In this document: positions 9,151 to 17,411 of the stretch, in pieces | How positions within the stretch are numbered: position 1 is the first letter of the stretch | Layout: each line of letters starts with the position of its first letter | NCBI GenBank assembly: GCA_048058975.1 | Contig: JBLLNP010000001.1 | Location: 1 to 64,000 of the forward strand | Reading direction: 5' to 3' | Source: RHLJ01 sp048058975 | Lineage (GTDB): Bacteria > Bacteroidota > Rhodothermia > Balneolales > Balneolaceae | DNA length: 64,000 nucleotides | The notes under the pieces: generated by a model | Database searches by the model: none | What the model saw: only the letters and a program-made list of their open reading frames with translations | What the model was told of the DNA's origin: nothing | Made by a program: the position numbers and the translations under genes

Positions 9151-9357
9151 ATGAAACCAACGTATCTCATTCTCCTCACGATCTCAATTCTTCTCATAAC
9201 AACAAGCCTTCTTCTTGCCCAGCCCGGACTTCCTTCAGCGCCTTCACAAGCCCCAATTGATGGTGGACTTGGTTTGCTGGCAGCTGCCGGAGGAGCGTAC
9301 GCCCTGAAAAAGTTGCGTAACAAAAAGAATAAGGGAGAAGAAGAAACTTTGTTGTAA
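9151..9357 (+). CDS. 68-residue secreted micro-protein with PID-CTERM-like sorting tail (copy 2)
   Basis: It differs from the copy at 4116-4322 by one residue near the C-terminus (EETLL instead of EETSL). The nucleotide differences between 9220 and 9300 are otherwise silent, so the protein sequence has been conserved while synonymous sites changed. It has a signal peptide, PIDGGLGLL, a hydrophobic Gly/Ala segment and a basic tail. It follows RCC1 gene 2 by 73 bp, the same spacing as in copy 1. Function unknown. Confidence 0.8.
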   Translation: MKPTYLILLTISILLITTSLLLAQPGLPSAPSQAPIDGGLGLLAAAGGAYALKKLRNKKNKGEEETLL

Positions 9358-9420
9358 CGCGTGAACCGCTACGGTTGAGCGATTTCTTTCCCACTCAGTA
9401 ATCTCTCACTTGATGCGCAA

Positions 9421-10062
9421 TTAGCCCAGACTCTCTTTTATGAGATCATTGATATGCTGAATCTCATCATCGTTGACAAGGTGCCCCATGCCCGGATATA
9501 GCTTCTTTGTGACCTGAGCATTCAGCTTTTCGAAAACCTTGGCTGATTCATGTACTCTTTCCTCAGGAATGTGTGCGTCAATATCGCTGCAGCCCATAAA
9601 GATCGGAGTCTTTCCAAGATCCCCGGAATAAGAATTGAAATCGATAGACTCGCCGATTAAGCCGCCGCTTAAAGCAATTAACCCAGCGTATTTCGATGGA
9701 TTTCTCGCAACAAATTCTGAAGCAAGGCAAGCTCCCTGTGAGAACCCAAGCAGGAAAATATGCTCATCAGATATTCCTTGTTCATTCAACTTAGTAATGA
9801 TATCAGAAATAGCCTGAAGGCCGGAGTTTATTCCCGGTTGATTATTTTCTGTTGGGGCAAGAAAGGAATACGGGTACCAGGTGTACCCATTTGCCTGTGG
9901 GACAAGAAATACAAAGTCATCGGTATTCTTAAATTCTTTCGAAAGAGCTAAAATACTTTGAGCTGAAGCACCCCGGCCATGAATCATAATCATAGCCTTC
10001 GATGCTTTATCGATATCAGCTCCGGTAACTGCTACCGGTTGGTTTTGATGTGGATTGTTCAT
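9421..10062 (-). CDS. Carboxylesterase/phospholipase-type alpha/beta hydrolase (MhqD-like)
   Basis: A 213-residue cytoplasmic hydrolase of the carboxylesterase/dienelactone-hydrolase group, without a signal peptide. The nucleophile elbow GFSQG holds Ser108. An Asp in GCSDIDAHIP (D160 or D162) and His194 in GMGHLV complete the triad. An HGRG oxyanion-type motif sits near residue 28. It lies 2 bp downstream of the ring-cleaving dioxygenase gene, so the two are surely co-transcribed. The same pairing occurs in the Bacillus mhqNOD operon, which protects against methylhydroquinone and other quinones. That role is inferred from synteny and family. Confidence 0.85.
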   Translation of the reverse strand: MNNPHQNQPVAVTGADIDKASKAMIMIHGRGASAQSILALSKEFKNTDDFVFLVPQANGYTWYPYSFLAPTENNQPGINSGLQAISDIITKLNEQGISDEHIFLLGFSQGACLASEFVARNPSKYAGLIALSGGLIGESIDFNSYSGDLGKTPIFMGCSDIDAHIPEERVHESAKVFEKLNAQVTKKLYPGMGHLVNDDEIQHINDLIKESLG

Positions 10063-10064
10063 TT

Positions 10065-10994
10065 TTACACCTCAATTTTTGGGAGAATGCTTTCGATATA
10101 TTCTCGTCTAGGCTCCAGCCAGGGGGTGAGAATCAGCTTTTCGCCCAGATGTTCGAAATCTTCATCAACTGCATAACCGGGGTCATCGGTTGCAATCTCA
10201 AAAAGTACACCACTTGGCTCTCTGAAATACACCGATTTAAACCAATGTCGGTCGATGACTTCGGTTGGATGGAGTCCTTTTTCCAACACTTTTTCACGTA
10301 GGTTTTTTAAGTCCTCCAGGTTTTCTGCACGGAAAGCAACATGGTGTACAATACCTCTTCCACCACGACCAGAATCTTCATCAGAAGATTCAATAATCAC
10401 TGAGCTGCCAATATTCACATCTGTTTGATACAGCGTATGATTTGCGCTCGAATCCTTCTCCTGAAATTCAAACACATCCTCAAGAATACCAACAGTGCTG
10501 TCTGCACGATGTACTTTTAATCGGGTAGATTCAAAGCCCTGAATCGAATATTCATGGGGCACAGAACTTTCGTAAGTGCTTTTCTTTTCTTTCGCACTTC
10601 CATCAAATACTAAATCCAGTTCCAATCCATCCGGGTCCTGAAAACGAAGCACTTGTTTACCGAACACATCCAAAAAATCCGAATGTTTGATATCAGCAAA
10701 ATTGAGCTGCTCAATCCAGAAATCCTGCGATCCTTCCGGTACTTTAAAAGCAACATTTACTGCCTCTCCTGAACCTTTGGTGCCTTTATGAGCTCTTGGC
10801 CATGGAAAAAAGGTAAGACTTGACCCAGGTGTGGCAGCCTCGTTTCCGTAAAACAAATGGTAAGTACCTGGATCATCCTGATTAACCGATTTCTTAACCA
10901 TCCTCATACCTAGTTTGTTAATGTAAAAATCAGCGTTCTGTACTGGGTCACCAGCTAATACGGTAATGTGATGTAATCCTTTTTGGTGTTTCAT
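10065..10994 (-). CDS. Ring-cleaving dioxygenase, VOC/glyoxalase superfamily (MhqO-like)
   Basis: 309 residues with two vicinal-oxygen-chelate domains (~5-130 and ~150-280). Metal-ligand candidates are the His pair in GLHHITV, the His pair in VHHVAF, and Glu in GVLFEIATDDPGY. The family includes MhqO/LinE-like extradiol dioxygenases that open hydroquinone-type rings. An AAGGAG ribosome-binding site lies 6 nt before the ATG. A 26-bp perfect palindrome (11029-11054) lies 35 bp upstream. Together with the downstream esterase it forms a probable quinone/aromatic-stress operon. The natural substrate is not shown by the sequence. Confidence 0.88.
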   Translation of the reverse strand: MKHQKGLHHITVLAGDPVQNADFYINKLGMRMVKKSVNQDDPGTYHLFYGNEAATPGSSLTFFPWPRAHKGTKGSGEAVNVAFKVPEGSQDFWIEQLNFADIKHSDFLDVFGKQVLRFQDPDGLELDLVFDGSAKEKKSTYESSVPHEYSIQGFESTRLKVHRADSTVGILEDVFEFQEKDSSANHTLYQTDVNIGSSVIIESSDEDSGRGGRGIVHHVAFRAENLEDLKNLREKVLEKGLHPTEVIDRHWFKSVYFREPSGVLFEIATDDPGYAVDEDFEHLGEKLILTPWLEPRREYIESILPKIEV

Positions 10995-11028
10995 AATTAC
11001 TCCTTTTTTAAAAGCTGAACCAAGGTAA

Positions 11029-11054
11029 AAAATAGTTTAACATTAAACTATTTT
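11029..11054. promoter_or_regulatory. 26-bp palindromic operator upstream of the dioxygenase/esterase operon
   Basis: Arms AAAATAGTTTAA (11029-11040) and TTAAACTATTTT (11043-11054) are exact reverse complements separated by CA. The site is 35 bp upstream of the dioxygenase ATG, where a repressor would block transcription. MarR-family regulators such as MhqR control such operons in other bacteria, so a MarR-type repressor is the likely partner. No regulator gene lies next to it. Confidence 0.65.
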
Positions 11055-11202
11055 AAGTTCTCTATCGGCTGTATTGCTTTAGACTATTTGTGGTAAAAGC
11101 ATCAATAATCTAGACCGAATGTTATACTCGGTAATAAATCAATATTAAAAAGAACTTATTTAACGGTTGCTGAAGCATAAGTCAGATTTTTTTGTTTAAT
11201 TA

Positions 11203-11214
11203 GAAAGCGCTTTC
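11203..11214. promoter_or_regulatory. LacI-type palindrome GAAAGCGCTTTC
   Basis: A 12-bp perfect palindrome with a central CG, resembling LacI/CcpA-family operator cores, 31 bp before the zinc-ribbon gene. It could also be chance. Confidence 0.35.
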
Positions 11215-11244
11215 AAAGAAGTTAATAGAATAAAGGGGACAGAA

Positions 11245-11502
11245 ATGGCAGAAAAAAAATGTAGCCATTGTATGGTTACGGAAGGACATAAAAGGCCGAT
11301 AGGAAGTTATATCGTAGAACTTCATAGTTTTGAGTTTATGGGTGAACAGCTCGAATTATGTATTACTTGCTACAAACATTATCGCCGAAAGTTGGAGTTG
11401 AAAACCGAAGAAGTACGTTCTGAGGATAAGAAGGGGTTCTATTCAAGTTTTAAAAAATTCTACAGAGAAGCATTCAATTTGCAACAGACCGATCAATATT
11501 GA
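11245..11502 (+). CDS. Small zinc-ribbon-like protein of unknown function
   Basis: 85 residues with two CxxC pairs, C6-S-H-C9 and C39-I-T-C42, spaced as in a four-Cys zinc ribbon. The C-terminal half is charged (Lys/Glu-rich, then FKKFYREAF). There is no signal peptide or membrane segment. A GGGG-rich ribosome-binding site precedes the ATG. The gene stands alone between the divergent dioxygenase operon and the M48 protease gene 57 bp downstream. I do not recognise a named family. A nucleic-acid- or protein-binding role is possible. Confidence 0.75.
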   Translation: MAEKKCSHCMVTEGHKRPIGSYIVELHSFEFMGEQLELCITCYKHYRRKLELKTEEVRSEDKKGFYSSFKKFYREAFNLQQTDQY

Positions 11503-11559
11503 AAAGATTAGGTAATTAACAGACGGGAAAGGTATTTTCATCAGCAAACATTAGTACTA

Positions 11560-12798
11560 ATGAATATATACCTGATTATTATTTTAACAGCCATCGCTGT
11601 CGATTTTATACTTGATGTAAGCTCAAACTGGCTCAATATTAAATCCCTTTCAAAGAAGCTTCCGGAGGAATTTCAAGAAGTATATGACGAGCAAACCTAT
11701 GCAAAGTCTCAAGAATATACCAAAGTAAGAACCCGTTTTGGTTTTCTTACGGGGATATTTGATTTGATACTTTTATTAGGATTTTGGTTTTCAGGTGGTT
11801 TCAATTGGCTGGATCAGATAGTGCGTTCCTGGGGTTTTGGCGAGTTGGTAACGGGATTATTCTTCATCGGAATTCTGATGATCGCGAAATCCGTTATTTC
11901 ACTCCCTTTCAGTGTTTATTCAACGTTTGTGATTGAAGAGCGATTCGGTTTTAATAAAACTACTCCTAAAACTTTTGTGCTCGATTTACTAAAAGGTCTT
12001 TTGCTTGGTGCTTTGATAGGTCTCCCTTTACTTGCTGGAATTCTGGCTTTCTTTATGTACAGCGGGGAGCTCGCCTGGTTGTATGCCTGGCTGGCTGTAA
12101 CAGCTTTTACTTTGGTGATGCAGTATGTAGCCCCAACCTGGATTATGCCCCTTTTTAATAAATTTACTCCGCTTGAAGATGGTGAATTACGAACGGCGAT
12201 TGAAGAGTACACTGAAAAGGTGAGCTTTCCGTTACAGGGATTATTTGTAATTGATGGTTCTAAAAGGTCGAGCAAATCGAACGCGTTCTTTACCGGGTTT
12301 GGAAAAAACAAACGTGTGGCTCTGTACGATACGTTGATTGAAAATCATACCATCCCTGAATTAGTGGCTGTACTTGCTCACGAGATCGGGCATTATAAAA
12401 AGAAGCATATCATCAAAGGAATGGTGATAAGCATTCTCCATACCGGTGTCTTGTTTTTTCTTCTTTCTTTTTTCTTATCAGAAGAAGGTTTATATGATGC
12501 TTTTTATATGGAGCAGATGTCGGTCTATACCGGGCTTATCTTCTTCGGAATGTTGTATTCACCAATCGAAATGATACTTTCCATTTTTATGCAGATGTCT
12601 TCCAGAAAACATGAATATGAAGCCGATGAATTTGCCGCGAAAACCACAGGCAAGCCGGGCGACATGATTTCTACATTAAAAAAGTTATCGAAAGACAATC
12701 TCTCGAACCTTACACCCCATTCCTTCTACGTATTTCTCAACTATTCGCATCCACCGGTGTTACAACGAATAAAAGCGATCCGCGAAATCAATGAGTAA
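11560..12798 (+). CDS. M48 family metalloprotease, CAAX prenyl protease/Ste24-like
   Basis: 412 residues with an N-terminal membrane domain (several hydrophobic helices between 1 and 230) followed by the zinc protease domain. The motif HEIGH (~272-276) gives two His ligands and the catalytic Glu. The third ligand is the Glu of EYEADEF (~351). Length and layout fit the Ste24/CAAX-protease subfamily rather than HtpX (~290 residues). Likely an integral inner-membrane protease of envelope quality control; bacterial substrates are unknown. Its last 8 bp overlap the next gene, which suggests translational coupling. Confidence 0.92.
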   Translation: MNIYLIIILTAIAVDFILDVSSNWLNIKSLSKKLPEEFQEVYDEQTYAKSQEYTKVRTRFGFLTGIFDLILLLGFWFSGGFNWLDQIVRSWGFGELVTGLFFIGILMIAKSVISLPFSVYSTFVIEERFGFNKTTPKTFVLDLLKGLLLGALIGLPLLAGILAFFMYSGELAWLYAWLAVTAFTLVMQYVAPTWIMPLFNKFTPLEDGELRTAIEEYTEKVSFPLQGLFVIDGSKRSSKSNAFFTGFGKNKRVALYDTLIENHTIPELVAVLAHEIGHYKKKHIIKGMVISILHTGVLFFLLSFFLSEEGLYDAFYMEQMSVYTGLIFFGMLYSPIEMILSIFMQMSSRKHEYEADEFAAKTTGKPGDMISTLKKLSKDNLSNLTPHSFYVFLNYSHPPVLQRIKAIREINE

Positions 12799-13930
12799 AA
12801 AGACTGAACAAAATATTGAAACCATTGCCATTCATTCGGGGATGGAACACAACTCCGGCTCTCGTTCAATAAGTCCACCATTGGAGGTATCTACCAACTT
12901 TGAGCATGACGAAAGAGGATTTCAGGAAGGAGATTATATTTACACAAGGGATAGCAACCCAAACCGGGATCAGTTAGAGAATGTGCTAACGAAGCTTGAA
13001 AAAGGTGAAGCCTGCGCGGCTTTTTCTTCGGGCATTGCCGCAATGAACGCAGTGTTCATGAACGTGGAAAAAGGTGCACACATTCTTATACCTGAAGATT
13101 TATATCACGGCTCAAGAGCTTTGCTTGAAAATTATAGTGACCGAAGGAATATAGACTATTCGTCAGTTGACACCACTAACCTTGAGAAGTTTGAAGCGGC
13201 TTTTCAATCCAACACCAAACTGGTTGTACTGGAAACGCCCTCGAACCCGCTACTTTTGATTACAGATTTAAGAAAAGCTATTCAAATAGCACATTCAAAA
13301 GGTGCTATTGTATGTGTTGATAATACCTTCGCTACTCCTTTTAATACCAATCCTGTTGAATTTGGTGCAGACTTAGTTATGCATTCTACCAGTAAATATT
13401 TGGGCGGACACTCGGATATTCTGGGCGGTGCGATAATTTCTGCGAAAGACGATCCTTTCTTTCAAAAAATTCAAACCATTCAGAAAAGTCAGGGGGCTGT
13501 TCCTTCTCCAAGAGATTGTTGGTTGCTAACCAGGAGTATCCGAAGCTTTCCTTACCGTATGAGAGGGCATAATGAGAACGCCCAAAAGGTGGCTGAGTAT
13601 TTAGAAAATCATCCCAGAATATTGAAAGTGAATTATCCCGGATTGAAAAATCATCAAGGGCATGAAATTGCTGCTTCTCAAATGAAAGGATTTGGTGGAA
13701 TGATCTCTTTTCTGGTTGATGGGGACTATGCGGAAACACTTAGAATAGTTGCTCGATCAAAAATAATTCGAAGAGCTACGAGTCTGGGAGGTATTGAAAG
13801 CCTTTGGGAGCACCGTCGCTCAACCGAAGGAGAGCCCTCACCCACTCCTGAAAATCTGGTTCGATTTAGCGTGGGCTTAGAGCATATTGATGATTTAATT
13901 GAAGACTTAAAATCTTCCCTAGGCGAATAA
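12791..13930 (+). CDS. Cys/Met metabolism PLP-dependent enzyme (cystathionine gamma-synthase/lyase family)
   Basis: 379 residues. The PLP lysine is K202 in HSTSKYLGGHSD, the family hallmark. SGIAAMNAVF (PLP-phosphate region) and ETPSNPLL/VDNTFATP are also typical. The family covers cystathionine gamma-synthase, cystathionine gamma-lyase, methionine gamma-lyase and O-acetylhomoserine sulfhydrylase; the sequence alone does not separate them. The start overlaps the M48 gene by 8 bp. A 22-bp palindrome begins at the stop codon. Confidence 0.88.
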   Translation: MSKKTEQNIETIAIHSGMEHNSGSRSISPPLEVSTNFEHDERGFQEGDYIYTRDSNPNRDQLENVLTKLEKGEACAAFSSGIAAMNAVFMNVEKGAHILIPEDLYHGSRALLENYSDRRNIDYSSVDTTNLEKFEAAFQSNTKLVVLETPSNPLLLITDLRKAIQIAHSKGAIVCVDNTFATPFNTNPVEFGADLVMHSTSKYLGGHSDILGGAIISAKDDPFFQKIQTIQKSQGAVPSPRDCWLLTRSIRSFPYRMRGHNENAQKVAEYLENHPRILKVNYPGLKNHQGHEIAASQMKGFGGMISFLVDGDYAETLRIVARSKIIRRATSLGGIESLWEHRRSTEGEPSPTPENLVRFSVGLEHIDDLIEDLKSSLGE

Positions 13931-13949
13931 CTTACTATATAGTAAGTTA
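13928..13949. repeat. 22-bp perfect palindrome at the end of the PLP-enzyme gene
   Basis: Half-sites TAACTTACTAT and ATAGTAAGTTA are exact reverse complements with no spacer, and the TAA stop codon is part of the left arm. A related shorter palindrome, ACTAATTAGT, lies at 13972-13981, followed again by AAG. No T-run follows, so a protein-binding site is as likely as a terminator. The next gene (E2) starts at 14111. Confidence 0.55.
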
Positions 13950-14110
13950 CTTTGTATTTAGCTCAGAACTGACTAATTAGTAAGTGTTGAAACCGCTTTT
14001 CTGAAGCCTCAGGGAACTTTCTTGATTTTGAACTAATTGTATTTATCCTGAACTTTACTCTCCTGTTTTAACTGATAAAAAACTGCCGTTCAGGCACAAA
14101 AAAATAAATT

Positions 14111-15889
14111 ATGGCTAAGGTTGAAGTAGTAATGCCCCAGATGGGCGAATCGGTAATGGAAGGTACTGTTATTGAATGGTCCAAAAGTATCGGTGATACT
14201 GTTGAAGTGGATGAAACTCTTCTCGAAATTGCTACCGATAAAGTAGATAGCGAGGTACCATCACCGGAAGCAGGAGTACTCGTTGAAATTTTAGTTGAGG
14301 AAGGAGATACAATTGAGGTTGGAAAACCCATAGCCATTATTGAAACAGACGCAGATTCAGCTCAAGCAGCTCCTGCAAAAGAAGAAGAAACTAAAGCCGG
14401 GGAAACAGAGGAAGTAGAAGAAGTTGATGAGCCTGAACCAGAGGAAGAAGAAGTTGAAGTTGAAGAAACTGCCGAAGTAGAAAGTTCAGGGAACGAAGGC
14501 GAACGTATTGAAGTGGTAATGCCACAGATGGGTGAATCGGTGGTGGAAGCTACCATTATTGAATGGAGTAAAAGCGTAGGCGATTCGGTAGAAGAAGATG
14601 AAACATTGCTGGAAATTTCTACCGATAAAGTGGATAGCGAAGTTCCTGCTCCTGCTTCAGGTACGCTGGTTGAAATCAGAGCAGAAGCAGATGATACGAT
14701 TGAAGTAGGCCAGGTAATAGCTGTTATAGCTACCGGAAAAGCTGCTTCGGGTTCAGCTCCAAAAAAGGAAATTAAAGCTCCTGCAAAAGAAGAAACTAAA
14801 GCGACAATGACCAAAGAAGATGTCGCAAGAATGACTCCCGAGCAACTGGCTCAAAACGGTAACAAAGCAACCAGTTCTTCTTCGAATGGAGAAAGTATTC
14901 CACGGGAAAGCAGTGATGGAAAATTCTTTTCTCCGTTAGTTCGATCTATTGCAAAAGAGGAAGGCATAAGTGTACAGGAACTGGAATCAATAGAAGGTTC
15001 TGGTCAGGGAGGACGTGTTTCAAAGCATGACATTCTTGCTTATGTAGAAAATCGTAAATCTGGGAAAGCAGCGCCCGCAACACAAAGTAAACCCGCTCCT
15101 GAAAAAGCATCAAGTACTTCATCCAAAGAATCTATTCATGCGGGAGAATTGGATGTTCAGGCTCCTAAAGGAGATGTGGAAGTAGTAAAAATGGATCGTA
15201 TGCGTAAGATGATCGCTGAGCACATGGTTCGCTCGAAGCAGACATCAGCGCATGTAACTACCTTCGCTGAAGTGGATGTGACCAATATGGTGAAGTGGAG
15301 AAACGCGAATAAGAATGCTTTCCAGAATAAAACAGGAATTAAGCTCACATTTACGCCTCTTTTTGTTGAAGCAATCATAAAAGCGATGCTCGAATTCCCT
15401 CTCTTAAACAGTTCTGTTGATGGAGATAATATTCTTATTAAGAAAGACATCAACTTCGGGATCGCTGTTGCGCTTGGTACCGGTGGAGAAGGCGGGTTGA
15501 TTGTTCCAGTGATGAAGAAAGCACAGCAGAAAAATCTTGTTGGTCTTGCAGAATCAGTAAACGAAGTAGCAGATAAAGCAAGAAGTAAAAAACTTAGCCC
15601 TGATGATTTAGTAGGAGGAACCATCACCTTAACCAACTATGGAAGTGTTGGAAACCTCATGGGGACTCCTATTATAAATCAACCACAGGTGGCAATTATT
15701 GGTACAGGTGCAATAGTTAAGCGCCCGGTAGTGATTGAACAGCCTGAGGGAGATGTGATTGGTATTCGCCAGATGATGTTCCTTTCTATGAGTTACGATC
15801 ACCGAATCATAGATGGAGCTCACGGCGGTGCTTTTGTAAATCGGGTTAAGGAAATCCTGGAAGATTTTGATATGAACCGGGTGGTTTAA
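14111..15889 (+). CDS. 2-oxo acid dehydrogenase E2 (dihydrolipoyl acyltransferase) with two lipoyl domains
   Basis: 592 residues. Two lipoyl domains (~1-77 and ~133-207) each carry the TDKVDSEVP lipoylation site (K44 and K173), joined by an acidic Glu/Ala linker. A peripheral subunit-binding domain lies at ~265-307 (SPLVRSIAKEEGI). The catalytic acyltransferase domain has His564 and Asp568 in HRIIDG. The enzyme transfers an acyl group from lipoamide to CoA. The lipoyl sequences resemble succinyl- or branched-chain-type E2. No E1 or E3 gene is adjacent, so the substrate (2-oxoglutarate, branched-chain or pyruvate) stays open. Confidence 0.9.
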   Translation: MAKVEVVMPQMGESVMEGTVIEWSKSIGDTVEVDETLLEIATDKVDSEVPSPEAGVLVEILVEEGDTIEVGKPIAIIETDADSAQAAPAKEEETKAGETEEVEEVDEPEPEEEEVEVEETAEVESSGNEGERIEVVMPQMGESVVEATIIEWSKSVGDSVEEDETLLEISTDKVDSEVPAPASGTLVEIRAEADDTIEVGQVIAVIATGKAASGSAPKKEIKAPAKEETKATMTKEDVARMTPEQLAQNGNKATSSSSNGESIPRESSDGKFFSPLVRSIAKEEGISVQELESIEGSGQGGRVSKHDILAYVENRKSGKAAPATQSKPAPEKASSTSSKESIHAGELDVQAPKGDVEVVKMDRMRKMIAEHMVRSKQTSAHVTTFAEVDVTNMVKWRNANKNAFQNKTGIKLTFTPLFVEAIIKAMLEFPLLNSSVDGDNILIKKDINFGIAVALGTGGEGGLIVPVMKKAQQKNLVGLAESVNEVADKARSKKLSPDDLVGGTITLTNYGSVGNLMGTPIINQPQVAIIGTGAIVKRPVVIEQPEGDVIGIRQMMFLSMSYDHRIIDGAHGGAFVNRVKEILEDFDMNRVV

Positions 15890-15895
15890 ACAGGT

Positions 15896-15985
15896 TGTCA
15901 TTTCGAGCGGAGCGAGAAATCTAAAAAGTTGCTTGTAAGTTTAATTCTAGATTTCTCACCTGATAAATCAGGATTCGAAATGACA
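15896..15985. repeat. GTCAT...ATGAC hairpin element (REP-like)
   Basis: The outer arms TGTCATTTCGA (15896-15906) and TCGAAATGACA (15975-15985) are exact complements. Inside, GAGAAATCTA and TAGATTTCTC also pair. This fits a dispersed palindromic repeat with GTCAT ends; other GTCAT-ended elements lie at 28070-28132 and 60014-60089. Confidence 0.7.
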
Positions 15986-16004
15986 AACAAATAAAATAAA
16001 CACT

Positions 16005-16031
16005 GAGACGCAGTATTTAGCGTCTCTTTTT
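16005..16031 (+). terminator. Intrinsic terminator GAGACGC...GCGTCTC-TTTTT before panC
   Basis: Seven-bp perfect stem (16005-16011 with 16020-16026), an 8-nt loop, then a run of Ts to 16031. It can end the E2 transcript. It finishes only 5 nt before the panC ATG at 16037, which leaves little room for a separate panC leader. Confidence 0.75.
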
Positions 16032-16036
16032 ATGTA

Positions 16037-16888
16037 ATGATAGTTGTAGAAACCATACAAGAAATCAGGCACGCTGTAAAAGGACTTCAACAAGAAGGCA
16101 AAACAGTAGCGTTTGTACCAACGATGGGTGCGTTGCACAATGGCCATTTATCGCTATTCCGGCTGGCTAAGAAGCATGCGGATGAAGTAGTGGTTTCCAT
16201 TTATGTGAACCCGGAACAGTTCGGCCCGAACGAAGACTTTGGGAGCTACCCACGTACACTTGAGCGTGATTTAGCTTTTTGTAAACAGGAAGGAATATCC
16301 ATTGTTTTTACTCCTTCAGATGAGATAATGTATGGCGTAGGAAAGAAATTTCTATCCATCGGAATAGAAGAGCTGAATACCTTTCTGGACGGTGGGAGTC
16401 GCCCGGGATATTTTCAGGGGATTGCTTTAGTGGTTAATAAACTCTTCAACATTGTACAGCCCGATGCCGCTGTTTTTGGACAGAAAGATTACCAACAGTT
16501 TCAAATCATCAATCAGATGGTCAAGGAATTTAATCACGATCTTAAGTTGATAATGGCACCAATTGAGCGAGCTGAAGACGGGCTTGCTTTGAGTAGCAGG
16601 AACGCATATCTGAGCAATGAAGAAAGGCAGCTTGCTCCGTTGATGTATCAAAAAATGAAAGAAGCCGTTACCAAAATCCAAAGTGGATTGTTGGTGCCAA
16701 AATTATTGTTCGAAGAGCAGCAGCAAGAGCTTGAAGCAAAAGGCTTCAAAAATGATTATCTTAATGTGTTTTCCATGGACAAAATGGCTCCTGTCTCTCA
16801 ATTGCAAAAAGGAGAGACCTACCTATTGGCGGGAGCTGTTTATCTTGGCAAAACAAGATTGATTGACAACATAATTTTTGAGTGTTAG
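16037..16888 (+). CDS. panC: Pantothenate synthetase
   Basis: 283 residues, the usual family length. It joins pantoate and beta-alanine using ATP in vitamin B5/CoA synthesis. The nucleotide-binding motif VPTMGALHNGHLSL contains the HxGH-like signature (H34, H37). FGQKDYQQ and SSRNAYLS (KMSKS-like loop) are also in place. panD, which makes beta-alanine, follows 3 bp after the stop, so the two form a pathway operon. An intrinsic terminator sits directly before the start. Confidence 0.96.
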   Translation: MIVVETIQEIRHAVKGLQQEGKTVAFVPTMGALHNGHLSLFRLAKKHADEVVVSIYVNPEQFGPNEDFGSYPRTLERDLAFCKQEGISIVFTPSDEIMYGVGKKFLSIGIEELNTFLDGGSRPGYFQGIALVVNKLFNIVQPDAAVFGQKDYQQFQIINQMVKEFNHDLKLIMAPIERAEDGLALSSRNAYLSNEERQLAPLMYQKMKEAVTKIQSGLLVPKLLFEEQQQELEAKGFKNDYLNVFSMDKMAPVSQLQKGETYLLAGAVYLGKTRLIDNIIFEC

Positions 16889-16891
16889 GCG

Positions 16892-17302
16892 ATGAAACTA
16901 ACCATGTTTAAATCTAAGTTGCACCAGATGCGGGTTACGGAAGCGAACCTTATGTACGAAGGGAGCATAACTATTGATCAGGATTTGCTGGATGCAGCCA
17001 ATTTACTTCCATACGAGAAAGTGCAAGTTGTAAATATTACCAATGGAAGCCGTCTTGAAACATATACCATTCCCGGCGAGAGAGGAAGTCGCGTTTGTTG
17101 TTTGAATGGAGCCGCAGCCAGACTTACACAAATTGATGACAGGATTATTGTAATCAGTTATGCGGAAATGACACCGGAAGAAGCGAAAGAGCATAAACCA
17201 AGAGTAGTTATAGTGGATGAAAATAATGATCCCAAAAAGGTGCTGGATTATTCTCAACCCGCTACGAAATACAACCTGGAAACAGGTCTTCTTGATTATT
17301 AG
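16892..17302 (+). CDS. panD: Aspartate 1-decarboxylase
   Basis: 136 residues. This pyruvoyl enzyme converts aspartate to beta-alanine for PanC. The self-cleavage site is Gly24-Ser25 in YEGSIT, so Ser25 becomes the pyruvoyl group. The conserved YTIPGERGS and NGAAARL segments are present. Coupled to panC with a 3-bp gap. Confidence 0.96.
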   Translation: MKLTMFKSKLHQMRVTEANLMYEGSITIDQDLLDAANLLPYEKVQVVNITNGSRLETYTIPGERGSRVCCLNGAAARLTQIDDRIIVISYAEMTPEEAKEHKPRVVIVDENNDPKKVLDYSQPATKYNLETGLLDY

Positions 17303-17373
17303 AAATTAGGTTAATAATCGTAAAGCAAATTTTTTTGTAAAACTATTTCCTTTCGCAATCGTCTTTCTTGCAA

Positions 17374-17394
17374 AACAGTATATTCTATACTGTT
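17374..17394. promoter_or_regulatory. 21-bp inverted repeat upstream of the ABC-type export operon
   Basis: Arms AACAGTATA (17374-17382) and TATACTGTT (17386-17394) are exact complements around TTC, ending 17 bp before the adaptor gene start. Position and symmetry suit a dimeric repressor such as TetR or PadR type. No regulator gene is adjacent. Confidence 0.55.
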
Positions 17395-17411
17395 ATTAAC
17401 ACACTTATCGT

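Larger units (their letters stand above)
8368..9357 (+). repeat. Tandem duplication, right copy
   Basis: Right partner of the repeat at 3343-4322. It includes the 3' end of the second RCC1 gene, the inverted repeat and the second PID-CTERM micro-protein. Unit spacing is about 5.03 kb. Confidence 0.85.
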
